From NCBI RefSeq assembly GCF_014529535.1, contig NW_023503409.1, forward strand, positions 9,486,390-9,550,389: 64,000 nt of DNA, read 5' to 3'. The DNA is from Bradysia coprophila. Lineage: Eukaryota > Arthropoda > Insecta > Diptera > Sciaridae. Positions 10,553 through 25,500 of the stretch are shown piece after piece. A model generated the notes under the pieces. The model searched no databases. It saw nothing but the letters and a program-made list of their open reading frames with translations, and was not told the DNA's origin. Numbering within the stretch: position 1 is the stretch's first letter; each line of letters begins with the position of its first letter. The position numbers and the translations under genes are program-made.

Positions 10553-13500
10553 TCATGACGACTGTTTCAGCGATTGTTGTTGGTACTTCGCAATGTAAAC
10601 GTCGAGCAGTCTGAAATTAATGAAAAATAAAATTTGGCGATTGTCGTATCAGCGGTTGAGATTGCGATTGAGTGTGGCAGTCGCTAGCACGTAAATAAAA
10701 TCGAGATGAAGATCTATTGTCCTCGGCTTCGACTCACATTAGACTTTACTCACTACACTGGTTCTCTATTTCTAAATCGAATCTATCAAAGGTCAGAAGA
10801 GCTGCAAAAAGCTGCAAAAAACTAAATCATGACACTAGGAACCAACGCGAGATTTGGTTGAACATACAGTCAGAGGCGGGGAAATTTTAGCTTGAATTTG
10901 CCTTAGCTATTTTTCAGATGATCCACACATACAATCGAAACTGTTTATACGGTTTAAGCTACACGCAAGCGCATGGTAAAACCGTACAAACTAAAACAGT
11001 TTTGATTGTTTGTGTGGATCAGCTGAAAAACAGCTGAAGCAAATTCAAGCTAAAATTTCCCCGCCTCTGACTGTAGAACTTACTTTGTCATTCTAGAAAA
11101 ACCTTTGGAAATCCTTTTGAAAATTCTGTGAAGAAAATCAATTCTCAAATCTCCCTGAAATTCGATAAAAAATGGTCGAAGAAAATCGATCCTCGATCCT
11201 ACATGCACATTCGATCGATGTTTTCGCTTGAAAGAAAATGATTTAAAACTAGAGTGGAATCCACAGCAGCGTGCTCAACTACGTAATAAGTACTGCTGCA
11301 CTGCCAAATATTTGGCATCGTTCTCGGCCCAACGAAGGAAGACATCAAACTTTTCCTTACCTGATTTTGCTCGAATTCAAAAGCGAAAATTTTGGTCTAA
11401 CACGTTCTTCTCCAAGCCGAACATACAGCCGAACGATACAGAATACGGCTGCCTTCCTCACCATTGATTGATTCTCATCCGTCCGCTGCAAAGGAAAGAG
11501 AAAATGTTTCATTGCCAATCGGAAAATGGCGATGCCATCATGTCACACATACCAATGCAAGGACCGACATAATTGAATCCAATTGCTTATCGGTAATTCC
11601 AGTTCCCTTCGCATCAACCAATTCGGTTAACAATTTGATTGCACAGAGATTGGTCGGATATTCACCGGTGCCGATGATGGAATACAGAATGTTGAATGTG
11701 GGTTCGAATGGGAGATGGTTCGCTATGCGCGGCAGAATGAAGTCAATTTCTCTGGAAGTCTAAAAGGGGTGTCGTTAGTCTTGCAAATCCGGAAACCGGG
11801 ATCGAAACGGCACTCACTTCTTTGCTCATTTTGTAACAGTCGATGATTTTTAACAACAACAATTCTAAAAAGTTCAGCCACGTGAGCTTCATCGGTTCGC
11901 TACGCATGATTTTGGCCAACACCTTGATAACGGCGATCACAATTTCATGTTGCGGCGAATCGACCAATATGAGTAACGCCTTCATTATTGCTCTGTAACG
12001 GAAGTTGCAATGAATTTCGTTGACGATAGGAAATCATTTGACCGGCGGTCGGTGACTTACTTAAAGTGTTTGATCGGCAATTCACAGTTACCGTGCCTAA
12101 TACAATCACCCAGGTTATTTAATACTTGCAGTGTCGCGTCTGTAGGCGAGTCCAACGATAGCATAGTTGCCGTTTTGACAATTTCACTCTCTTCCAGATC
12201 ACCTGCGTGAAAAAACGATTTGTTAGTTCGGCCACTTCCCTCATTAAATCTTATGTCGACGTGTCCGTACCATCAAATATTAATTCACCGGTTTGCGAAA
12301 CCACAAAATTGGCCACATACTTCTGACTAGTTAGGGTCTTATGATTAGCATCAATGGTATCTAAGCGAACTGTATTCTCCGGCGTATTCGATTCCGTTGT
12401 GGTTGCCGATTGTGACTTTGAGCCGTTACACGAGTCATCCTTTTTCATCAACATGTGACCATTCAGTCCCGTTACCAATGACAGATGATCGGCTTGCTGA
12501 TCACACATTTGACTAATGCCCGAATCTTTACTGTTCGAGTCCCGATCCAATTTCGTCTCGAAACTATAGTTCTGAATTTCAGCCGTTGTCTTACGCAAAT
12601 TTCGGTACACCTCCTCGGTGTTCATCGGTTGACTTTCAACGGAAGATTGACGAGATCTTTGACCTGCGTAAATGATGATTGGTTATCGTATGGTCGATCG
12701 AATGCCACCACAATTTTGTGCACAGTTTTAGCAATGGAAATACTCACTAGAATAATTTTGTAGACTTAAGGGTCCTTGATTCGGACTAAGCAATAGTTTT
12801 GGACTTTGCGACGTTAATGGTGATGATGGACTATTATTACCTATAAAAAGCGAATAAATCTAAGTTTTTTGGGGGGCTCTAGTTTAGCCAAGCAAGTTTA
12901 CAGTTCGGATGGCCGATATAGAGGGAAATAATGAATTCGATCGTGTAACACAAAGCATAAAATTCGAGACTATTAACCACCAGCTTCTCTCTTAACCTTT
13001 TAGAAACGGATCTGCCAAAAATGAGCCTCCGCTCATGTTATCTTAAATAGCAAAATGAATGTTCAACCAAATGAAGTAAAAGATTTCTTTTCATAAATGG
13101 TGGGGATGATAGAGGTAACCAAAGCAAGTAGCAGATTTATAAGACTAAATCGCGTCCGTTTCTGAAAGGTTAAGATTACCAACAAGAACAATGAAGCAAG
13201 AGGACAGAGGTCTTACAAACTATTTGCAACATCACTTACCCGACGTGCTTCGACGTAAATGCTGTTGGATGATCGTTTTGGCTGTATCCTGGAAGTTTTT
13301 CGGCATACCAGACAGGAACGCGGTCATCTATGGAATGGAAAATTAAACGAAAATTAATCGCTCGAATATAACGAAAGGCCATTGATGAACGCATACATTC
13401 GGTGTGCTGCAATTATACAATGAAATGATGCAGGATCGTGCCTGGTTCCGCAATTCCAAACTTTTCTGATCAACGGCCATTTGTACGATTTTCGTTATTG

Positions 13501-16500
13501 CTTTGTCAGCTGGTGATTGAGTGGGAAATTCGGTGGCTGTGCAATAGGTGGTCGCCAAATCCGTCAGAAACTTTAGCTGTGCAATCTTCGTTTTCGTTGA
13601 TGGAGTCTGGGCCGCATCGCAGATTATTCTAAGTGAACAGATTCGGTTTCAAAATGACGCGACGAGCAATGTAGTCCAACACCAATACCTGAATGAAGCG
13701 TGCATTTGCAAATCCGGCGGAAAATATTCGTGCACCAGTTGCAGCGTCTTCCAAATTTTGCCATGCATCGAGCCCAACAGCTCTGTGCCCAACTTATTGA
13801 ATAGCCGTGTGAGTAAAATGAACAGCCAATCGTGTAGGTCATTCGAGTGAGACAGAATCAGTTCATTGACGCTGTCCAGAAATAGGGCGTAGACCTTGGT
13901 GTGACTGTCCATGAACATTTTCCGAAACAAATCCAAAACGGTCTGCGTAGAATTCAATTCATGTAAAGTCTCTTCTCATTATCGAGCTATCAATGCAAAC
14001 AACAAACCTGCAACTGGTCCGGTGTCAATATGTTTCCGTCCGACAAATAAGTAGTCAAGCTGGTGAGTCCATCTTTTCGTTCACCCCAATGCGTGGATGA
14101 GCAATACACAATTATCGTGTCGATGTCTTCGATCAACCTTTGACTGTCCAGCTTATTTCTTGATCCATTCCACGACCCAGACTGAATGGCACAAACGAAA
14201 AAACATCAAATCGATTCCGTTACCCTCGGTAAAACTGGGACAGAAAAGCACTCACATCATTCCGTCTGTACGAATCAAAACTCCTTTCCGAACACACTGA
14301 CGACGCTTCACTTTCATCCGATTCATCGCGAGATACTTTTCGATTCAAATTCAGGCGGCCCATTTCCGACGACGGATCAAAATCATCGGGTGACTGTGGG
14401 AAAACGATCAATCGAATTGATGTTAAACATTCGGAATCGAACAGAATATCAAATTTACCAGAGCATCGGCCAGTGCATTTTCTGCCTCACGACTAGCTTG
14501 AAGAATTTTCTGCGCCAGAACCGGTCGAGTTGGATTGATCGGTGGACGATCTCTACGAGGACTACTTGTCTGATACGGCAAACGTTTAATGGAACCCATT
14601 GGCGTCCTGGAAGAGACACAACATAATTATCACTGATAACTCAACCACAATTTCACTGAGTTTCAGTACCGAGTTGGACTCGTTTCGCGTGAGTTTGATA
14701 CGGATCGTGGAATGCCAGAAGATTTCTTGGGAATAGTACCAGTTTGTCGATAGCCAGAATAGGTGCTGTACTGTGACCGAGACGACGGTGATGTGCTTCG
14801 CGATGCAGCTGCATGGAATTTAATCAAAGTTTTAATAGGACCACCACTTCCGGGTTTTCTTTTCTCTGAAATACTTACGTTGTGACTGTGACACACCAGA
14901 AGTGCGCCGGGAAACAGATCGGTGTTCTGGCGAAGCTTGTTGCGGCGTTGCAACATTGTTTACAAGTTTCTTCGCTCGAGCTGTACGGAAGAGATTAGTA
15001 AATTAGTCTAAGAAAGGAAGAACTGCAAAGTTTTCAGGTCTTGTAGACAAAGTAGCAACAATTTCGTGTACCTTGTTGGGCCATTTGTCCCTCTAAAGTG
15101 GATTGAATGCATTTGGAGAAACAAGTAAATTTAAAGTTTATTTCTAGTGATTTTATTGGATGTGTGGACTGTGGACGTGAACACCCGCTCATTATTATGC
15201 GCGGCAATGATTGCTTTACGAGAGGAATGCTAGGTATCAGTCTTGATGAAGAAATATTGATCGGGGACATAGTCGTGTCGTCGTGTGTTACATAGACTGG
15301 TTCAGTTAATACGCGATCGAATATTGTGACACAAAGAACCGGCTTGAAAAGATAAAACTAAAAAATTCAACTTACGTAACGAAGCTGTACCGGCTGTAAC
15401 CTTCATCCTAGCCATATTCGAGTACTGCGCTCGTGCTCTCGCTCGTTGAACAGCTGCTGTGTCGACTGCGGATATACTGCGAAAACCAGCTATTGGAAAG
15501 AAAATGAGAACATTAGCAAAGCCAGCCAGCAGTAACGACTCTCCGGTGAACGCAAACGAAAATTGAACAAAAAAAAAATGTTTCTGAACATCATGAACAA
15601 CCTCGAACTGGCGGTTCTCGATTAGCAACGGGAATTCCACTCCGATTCCGATTATATGTTCGAGGCAATGACGGTGCCCGTTGCAATTTTCCAGTCATTA
15701 ATAAATTTTCCGTACTTGTCGACGCTGTGTATCGATGATCCATTCCGAATTAAATGTTAGCACAAACAAACATAAAATCGTTTTGTATATTAAAGGCGAA
15801 CAAGCCAGAAACGGACGCACACATAACAAATGACATTCAAGCCAGAAACGATCACGAATAATTTTTCGAAAAAACAGTTTGCTTAGATGTTAAATGATCA
15901 GGACCGTCCATTTATTACGTAAGGTGGTTTTGGTATTGTTGTATACGGTCCTACTACCTTTCACCTTTTCATCACTCTTACGTATTACATGAACGATCCC
16001 CTTCGACATACACACCAGTCAAAGACAATTGTGTTATTTTGGACAGGACTTTCACAAATAGAACTTACGGTCGGTGTACCTTTACAATAATGCGGATATT
16101 GAGGGAGGGAAAATGGAACGGTTGTTTGAAAAATTAGATGCGTAGAATGTGCTTGAAAGAAATTGTAGGAAGTTTCTGAAGTGCAGGTGGTGTGGATGTA
16201 CAGGGTGATGGATCAAAAGCTTCTCTTGGTTTTAAATACTTATGGGACTACATCAATCAGCGATTATGGGGTTCGAATCCGATGACGCGTTGAATCTTTG
16301 TATTGTAATTTTGAAAGAATTAGGAATTCCGATGAATAATTTGTCAATGAGTCAATCGGATCGGATATTGAACCACAAAATCGAACTGTTCATTTAAATA
16401 GTTCAAGAGTGCTGGTAGTGTCAGACTCATTTTTTACCTGATGGATTGGCAGTAGCTGGACTCCGTAAACCAGATGACAAACGACGTTCTATAAATTACA

Positions 16501-19500
16501 CACAGAAATTTAGTACACAAAATTAAATCGAAAACAAATGAGCTACGAGAATTTCTATAGGTTTTGAAGAGAGCAAATTTTATTGATTGTTGGACAGACA
16601 TCTTTTGAAATGAAATTGTGTAGTGCGAGAACACACTCAGCTTATGAACCGAACCAGCAGCAGATTCGTCAGCAGCAGAATCGCTGGGTGTTCCGAAACT
16701 TTTCAGGCAATTAAGTCACTTCTTATTGTAATGAAAAAGACATTCTGAGTCCAATGTTGGTTATACAGAGAACCGAAACTGAAAAAGCTGCAACAAGCGC
16801 TACATATGCACAAATAAACGAGAAATCGCTTTCAAGTCTACTGTTCTGTTGTGCTATCAAACAAAGCTCTAAGTTTTGTAGGCTGAAAAAAAAAATCAAA
16901 TTCTTAAGCGATCTGAGAGTTAGCGTAGTCAGCAAACGAAAAACAATTTGCTAAAACCTCTGATGTCTAGAGTAGAAGAAATTAAATTCATGCAATGTAT
17001 ACCAGACAGCCACACGTACTTATAACACTACCAGGCATTGAGTTAAGACTTGAATTACTGCCACGTAGACTAGCACTCATTGAACCACCTGTACCGTTTG
17101 TTGCGGTGTCCCGTTCACGGTCCAATGCCCGTTGCACGGACGGATCCAAGTTCGAATAGATTTGGTCGCCAGCATCCGGAAAATGACGTTTGAAACTCCA
17201 GAAATTTCTGCGATAAAAAGTTGAATTCAGTTTTCGCTTCGAATGGTTATCGTGCGACAAATGTTACCTTCTGCTGTATTTCCTGGCATCGGAATCCGCA
17301 TCGGCAATCCCTTTGATAAGACTTTCCTTCAAATTTGGCAAATATTTCTCCATCGAACGCGGCGCCCAATCGTCGAACAATAAACCGAGAATTTCACACA
17401 AATTTGAGCGAATATCTTTTGACTTTGATTGGATGAGATTCTGTGTGATAATCGGTATGAGTTTCGGTGCGTGAGTGTATTTGATGACGAATTTCAGCGC
17501 AATGGAACCAGCGGATGCGATGACCTTCACCGAATTGGGTACCAGATTTATCAATTCTTGAACAATGTAAACGCAGAAACCGTCCAGTTTTGATTTGAGC
17601 GTCTTGCTCATAAATGCTATCGTTATGCATGCCTCGCGAATCACTTGCGACCGAAGCTCTTTCAAAATGTCCAGAAAAGCGATCGACAGATCTTTGAAGT
17701 ATGTACTGAATATAGCCTGATCCATAATCAACAACGACCGAATTTTACGCAATGCGTCGACCCGTTTCTCCCAGTCCATATTCTTGTTACCGATAATAAC
17801 GTTCATGGCTTTCAGATTGTCTTCAATATCTTTCGGACTAAAGATCGTTAATTGCGGCACCACTTCAAACGAAGCCTCAAATACTTCCCATGTCACTGCA
17901 CCAGCATCACCGGGAGTGGCAATGTCTAGAGTCAACTTTTTAGGGCACGGGAGTGTTGCTGGTGTGCGTTTCATTATTCTGGGCTTCGCCGCAGAAGGTG
18001 TGTCTGTTTCATCCGGTTCCATGGCGCTTCTCAGGGCTGATGGTAGTAAAAGGCCGTCTTGACGAACTTCGTCGAATTTGTGTTCCAATGCCGCCATTTT
18101 TGTTGGATGAATATCCTTTTTCCTTAAGTCTATGCGAAGCTTATCACCTGAACGGGCAAATAAAATTGTTAGAATTCACGGCAAACCATAAATCGACAAC
18201 AGTGACTAACGTACCAACATGTTTGTAAATCTCTACTAGAGTTTGAATTGCAGCATCACGAACAGTAGACGTTGGATCTCCAAGTAGTGAAACTATTGGC
18301 TGAATATAGGCTTTCACTGACAGCGATTGTGTGCCGTATCTAAAATGAATTTCAAATTAATTGAATCCATTTCATCCGGCGAATCTGATGAAAAAACTCT
18401 TTGCTTACTCATTCAACGTGCTGACGATAGTTTGGAGGAATTCTTCTCGTATTTTGGAATTTTTGTGTTTGAAGCAATAAATTAATTTGTCCAACAGTTG
18501 TTGTGGCAACAGCACACGACTTTCCATCAATTTGAAGAGCAGAAGTTGTGCTTTTTCTCGTACAGTCTCACGGCTGTCACCTAACCGATCGACCACTTGC
18601 GGTAAAACGGTTGGTGTGTATGCGCTAAAGTCTTGACCAAGTCTACCAATTAGTTCTGTGAAAGCTTCGAGGGCTCGCTGTGCAATCTGTGTGAAGAAAA
18701 TATTTGAGGATGAGAATGAGAAATTGTAGTGCAAAGTTGGAACGCGCAGAAAAAGAAACCTCGATTCGAGGCACTTATTTTACACATAAGAAATGCCTAA
18801 TTCGCAACTGTTCATTAATGTAATCCAGTCGAATTTAATATTCTAATTTTTGTATGGAAAATTGAATGAAAGTTTAACTATGGCCTTGGTTCATACAAAT
18901 TTTACGTAAAAAAGATCATTTGTCAAGTGGATAATTGCTTTAACTTATATTCAAACGATTTTCTGGAACGCAGATTAGGATAATTTGGATAGATTGAAAA
19001 TGAAGATTAGTTAAGCGAAACAATCAGATATCGCAGTTTCTTTCTAACATTATTCACAACCGTGACCTTTCATTATGTCTATGCAGTTCTTTGATGACTC
19101 AGCATTGGAGCAGAAACGAAAGAAATATTTTGGCTGGTAAATATGAAAAAATGCTTTCCAACCTTGCTTCAACCTTTCAACATTATAACAATAACAAAAC
19201 CAAGAACAAAAACGTCGATTGAACTATGTCGGAAAATTCGTCAATCTATTTCCCTTCCTCTTTGAACAACAAAGACGTAATTTGTGTTTACAGGCAAGTT
19301 ATACGACTAAAATGAAGAAGACGATAAACAGAGTCGAATAGAATAGACGAAGACACTAAACGCGACATTGCGATATGTATAGCTATCCAATGAATATTTT
19401 CATAAATTAGAACTTTATTCATGCAACACTGATTGAAACGACTACCGTTGACATTTTATGATTTAAGCGAATTATTGCCGTGCCTCAAAAATTTCGTAGG

Positions 19501-22500
19501 TGAGTTTTACATTGTACGATGCGTTTGTATTGGCAGCAGAAAACCAGAAAAGAATCAAAAATTGAATTCATCTCTTACTTAGCTTCAACGATAAGCTCTA
19601 GCTAGAACTGTTTTCTGTAGTAAGATGTATGTTACAGCAAGTGAAGTACAAGATTTTGTATGAAACATCATATAATTGTTTAAAAAAACAAAAGAAACAG
19701 TTCAAATGATTATAATATCGTGCCATTTGTTGACAGGTAAAGTCATCAAAATATATTTAACCTAGACGTTCATTGAAAAAGTAAGCCAAGAATTTAGATT
19801 CAACATTTGAATTTGTCATTTTTTTTGGTCTCATAACTGGAAGTAATCGATTGAAAGCAATGCGCCAACTGCCAACAAATAAAACATCAATTCCCAGTTT
19901 GTTTTCGAATAGCAATTTAGGTTACCAGAGTAGGGCATCAGACATCAGTAATACGTCCACGTCCAGGCATATGAGATAAAGTAATGATGAACACAATTTA
20001 TAGGAAATAAAATGTCTTATGACGAAAAATGGCAAAATTTCGATTGATTGGATTTGCTCTTTTCATTTACGTGCTGGGAAATTCGACGACTTTATTATTC
20101 TATTTCATTACGATGAAAAGTATCGAATTCGATGTGATATTGAAGGCTATAACATTTATGAGTCAACGACTCCAGCTTTCGGAAAGTTGCCTGCTATCTA
20201 ATACTATGCGATACTTTAAAGAAGAGGGATTCTTTTGAAAAACAGCCTACCGAAATCAAGCGCATTTACTAGCGGAACTTTTTATATGTACCTAGAAAGG
20301 ACCTCGACCCTAGAAGCCAAAACCACTTTCAAAAATATTCTTCGAAGCTTGTGTGGCTAGTGATCAAAAACCGAATACATGCACTTTTCTTACAAAAAAT
20401 TTTCCAGTTACACGAGCCGTACAGGGTCGTGTGGGGTGTCATTAGAAAGGTAATCACATGTACTATTGAGCCGAATAGGGACTTATTGGTTTTAAAATTC
20501 ATCCACACTAAAATATGTGCAGTTGAAGGTTTTAATGGAAGACGTACTCTACAGAAATTTCTCCAGTTACACGAGCCGTACATGGTGGTGTGGGGTATCA
20601 TTTGAAAGGTAATTTTATGTGCTTTTGGGCCAAATAGGGTCTTATTGGGCTTAAAATTCATCGACACTGAAATAGGTGCAGTTGAAGTTTTCAACCGAAG
20701 ACTTACACTGTTCTTACTGAAATTTCTTGAGGTACACAAAACGAACATGGTCGTGTGGGGTGTCATTAGAAAGGTAATTTTATGTGCTTTTGGGCCAAAT
20801 AGGGATTTATGGGGTTTCGATGCATCTACGATGAAATAGAAATTGAAATATTTAAGTGCCCATATTTCAGTATCGATGAATTTTAAACCCAATAAGTCCC
20901 TATTCGGCTCAATAGTACATGTGATTACCTTTCTAATGACACCCCACACGACCCTGTACGGCTCGTGTAACTGGAGAAATTTTGGTAAGAAAAGTGCAAG
21001 TTTTCGGTTTTTGATCACATTTCACCAGCCACACAAGCCTCGAAGAATATTTTTGAAAGTGGTTTTGGCGCCTAGGGTCGAGGTTCTTTCTAGGTACATA
21101 TAAAAAATTCCGCTAGTAAATGCGTCCGATTTCGGTAGGCTGTTTTTCAAAAGAATCCCTCAAAAGAAGTAATAGACTTAATGTTGATAAAGAATAAAAA
21201 TGCAGAGGATTGAATACCATATGAGCAGCCAGGCGAGCAGCTCATTAGCAAACTTGATTGATTCTTAGAACTACGTAATTTTGAATTAATGGAGCACAAG
21301 GTCGAAGAAACATTTTGCTGAAATTTTGCCTTTTGCAGGAAACTTTGCTGCGATTTAGCGGAATAATTGGCACTTGCTTCATCACAACACACAACATTTC
21401 ATTGATTTCAAATATATTTTTTTTTTCAATTTGTTTAAGTGACACACGTTAAACGTTTAACGATCGACAACGATATTATGAAGTCATCGTATAATAGATT
21501 CAACAAAAAAAAAACTGATCAGCCAAATTGCTTATGATAAACGAGTAGCATATGTGAAAAAGAAGTCGTACCTAAACAAACACAATCGTTCAATTACATT
21601 TTTACACATTCTTCACGACACGGCGTGTTATGATAATATCAAAGGCCGAAAGAACAAAATGATATCACTACCTTACTGCAGCAGTAATGATTAGGCAATA
21701 CGCCTTGACAGAGTAATGTGAAAAAAAAAATCTTCCACGGTCTTTATGGTTCAACGAGTTATTTTACCAAAAAAAAAACTTCCAAAATAAACAAAAAAAA
21801 AATCCGTTCTTCAGATGCAACTCTCAAGTCTCCACGTAGAACACTAAATTTGTATTATAGATAATCTCAGAATGTATTATTCTCGTCCTACCGATTTGGG
21901 CAAAGCGAAAAACCAGCAACCGAATCATTGGTAAATAAAAGCAGTTTTTTATACCTGTTGCTTAGCCGACTATTTGACCATTCACAAACGAAAAGTCGAG
22001 ATATGTTCATTCAATCAATTTCATCTTCTGTTGAAAGTATCGCATGGAAAACCTAGCTAAAACTTGGAACTCGGATGAGGTCAAGAGAGGTCAAAATTTT
22101 GGGAGAACAATTTGATCTGATCGACCTGACCGACCGTCGGAGCTGACATATGCACCTTGATTCATTCAAAATTCGTAGAAATTTTTCAAGTGACTGGATG
22201 AAATCAGTATAAGCCTCCCGATGAACATCTGATCGCTGTAAGCAGGCTTCAGGTCAAATTTGATCGTGGAAGTAGAAGGTCGTTCAGGTGAAGACAGCTA
22301 TTAAATGTCAGGTAAACCATACCTCATTCGAGCGTTGCTTCTTTGGCTTTAAACATTCTTACTATTTTCCCGTACACAACAATAACTTCCAGAGCTCGTC
22401 GCTTAGCTTTTGTCGTCGTTGTCTATAGTAACAGACGACTATAGCTGTTAACCGAATTCGAAATTGAAATTCATGTTGAGACAGACAACGACGAAGAACA

Positions 22501-25500
22501 ATGAAAATTAAATGAATTTTTTTCTTTTCTCATTTAATCGAGAAACTGCATCTCCGACTGTTAGGTGAACAATGCTAAGTGATTTATTTTACGTGGAATG
22601 TTACAAAGGTAAAAAAAAATACGAAAATTAGTCTCAACCCATGCATTTCTTGCGGGAATAAAAATTCGTAAATATATATCTACCAGCCAGCACCCACATA
22701 CCCACAATCGCTTATTCATATTTAGCTTTAATGAATTTATAATAGCGAATCAAAATTACGTGTGTAATGGCAAGAGCACATTGATTCTGATGTCACACAC
22801 ATGGTCTTCTGATCGGTTGTGTGTAATAGATAATATGCTCAATTTATGCTAAGTTTAGGTAAACTTAGGACGTGTTAGACGCTATATTAAAAGTAAATTA
22901 AAAAATGCAAATTTTGTTGATTGGTTATATAATGAAGTTGTGCGTTTGTATCGCTTGTATAAATATTCAGTTGTGGTTCAAGTTCACACATAGTATGTAT
23001 ACAAAATATATATTGAGCAATTGCTCTAAAAGTTTGGGAACACTCTGTAGAAATTCCATTGCTTAGTGGATAAGCTTTGTTTTCCAGAAAAAACTGGTCG
23101 ATTTTTATATTTTGGAAAATGAAGTCAATTGTCTTGTGAAGGGCTCCGATATTTTGTTGAAATGGCATGGCTGGTAGTGGGTTTCCGTTACATACATACT
23201 CCGCTACAGTAAAGAGACGAGAACTGTAAATTGGTAGACTTCAACTTGAACTTCAATATTGAACCTGAAGTTTACGCGTTTCAGATTTAGGCTCACATAT
23301 ATGGTCTTTACGGTAGTATAGACATGACCTTAACAATCGAAATTATTTTTCAAGATCCAAAATTGACCTGTTGACAGAGGTCGTTTTTGAGGACACAGTT
23401 TTCGTATATTTTTGAAATTTCTGGAAAGGAACAAACGACCGGGTGAGATTGTTTTTAAATTACTCTAAAAACGACAACAAATTGCTTGCAGGGCGCACAC
23501 AGATCTGAAGTTTAGATCAGAACCTGATGTCATCGTTTCTATAAAAATCTTATCTCCAAACTCTTCCACAATCAGAGAAACTATTGCACAACAAAACGAA
23601 TCGTTCATAACGGACACAATCAATATAATCTTGGCAATCGTACAACATTTGTATTTTGTTTTCGATCAATATTTTTTGGCTTAATATAGCGCCGGCAAGT
23701 ATGTACGTAATAAAAATGACATATTTCTACATCATTGCTAATATACACAGCTACGAAAAAACAAATATTATTAGTGAAACTGTGTCCAGATATGACCTTG
23801 GTACGTTGGCAATAGCACAACATTGAAATTTCCATGAAACCTACATTTTTATGGTGTACTGTTACAGTTGTTACAGCTCTTAATATTGGGCTGGTCGCCG
23901 CAATTTGCTATAACTTCTTTAAAATTTTAATTTAATTTAGTCAAATTATGGCTTCAGTCATAGCATTCGTTTCTATGCATAATAGCACAAATGACCACCG
24001 ACACCGAATCGTCGACTAAACAGTTTTGCGGATTAAACCGCCTTAAAAATGGATAAAATCAATACTAACTAAATAGTGGCTAATCATCGGTTACCGACGA
24101 ATGAAATGAGAGTTAATTTGTTCTTATTTATAGTATATTATTTGAATGGACGGAAGTGAAGGCGCTCGCACCAAACCGAATTCGATGGCGATAATTTGTA
24201 GACTCTCTAAGCTGCCTCGAGGAGAGGAGTAAAAAGTCAGATGATGATAATGTAGTAAAATGAACAAAACGTGACTGAGCTATCCAATAAATTTATTACC
24301 TAATACTGCTTTGTCCTCGGATAAAAAACCCACTTTCGTATCACAGCTATTAGATGCTTTTCCTCTTTGTTTCTCTGATTCCTTCTATTTCGTATTACAG
24401 TAATAAAAGTAATCAGAGAAACAAAGAAGAAGAACAGCTTATTATATAAAAGTGGGACTTTTACGTGTGCAAAACAGTAATGATTTAGAAAATAAAATTG
24501 AGCTGCAGTGAGCCCTGGACATAGTTAAAAGCTTGTGCAGATACTTCAAATATTAATGCAGGCAACACACATCGCTCCATCTCTCAGAGGCGCCGACTAC
24601 GGTCTTGCCGCGAGGCTCGGGCAACACTATGACCAAATTAGTCGAGGCTGAGCAACACTATGACTCGACGACACAATAAATATCATTTTTACATCAAAAA
24701 TGATTTAAACTGTAGAAGAAAACGAGCATGTAAGTCAAAAATTCTCGCTGCGTGGCATTTCACTTTAAGAACAATTCCAACGTTAGCTTCACTACTTTCT
24801 CGGAATTCTACATAATTTAAAAGAAATCCTTCGGTTCCACACGATAACTCGACTAACATCTTTTTATCGCTGTTCTAGTTTTGTAAGAGTATGTTACAAC
24901 ATTAGGAAAGTAAGTGAGTCATTACATGACAAATTTGAATGTGTGTGTGAGTATATGTATTCAAGTGTGAATGTTTATGAAACAAGAGCGTCAGCAAAGT
25001 TTTTGAGGGACCGTATTGAAACGGACTTTATCTTCATCCGAATTTACACTGGCAGCACAATTAAGAAAAAAATCGCTCGCTACGCTCGCAATTATCTTTT
25101 ATTCTTTACAAAGCTTATGGATCTTATAAAGAAGTTTCGCCCAATGTTCAAAAGTGCCCAGGACACGGCTGTTTATCGATAATTAAATTTTACAAAAGCA
25201 TTAATTAATAAAACATCAATTTTCGATCATACAAAAAAGCGACTTTTTTGGGCAACACTATACGAAAAAAGAAGTCGGCGCCTCTGCCATCTCTTCATTC
25301 TTATCAATATTAATTCAAGCTGGGAGTTAAAGGATACTATCGGGTCAATTATACAGATTTTTCTTAGAACAATTAAAGAAAATCCAATTAACATTTGAAG
25401 TTGTGCACGCCTATCACCTTAGAGTGCAGACGTTACGTATACCAAAAACCCACCTTTGAATTAAAGTTCATTGACGCGTTTAAATGATTTACAAAAACTG

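Noticed and set aside
16255..16295. GGGGTTCGAATCC, resembling a tRNA T-arm / B box
   Set aside because: No matching T stem, no A box at the right distance and no acceptor stem; part of a CLASP intron.
20329..21018. 229-codon open frame on the minus strand
   Set aside because: It consists of the repeated arms of a foldback element; the same peptide blocks recur in both directions and have no protein family.
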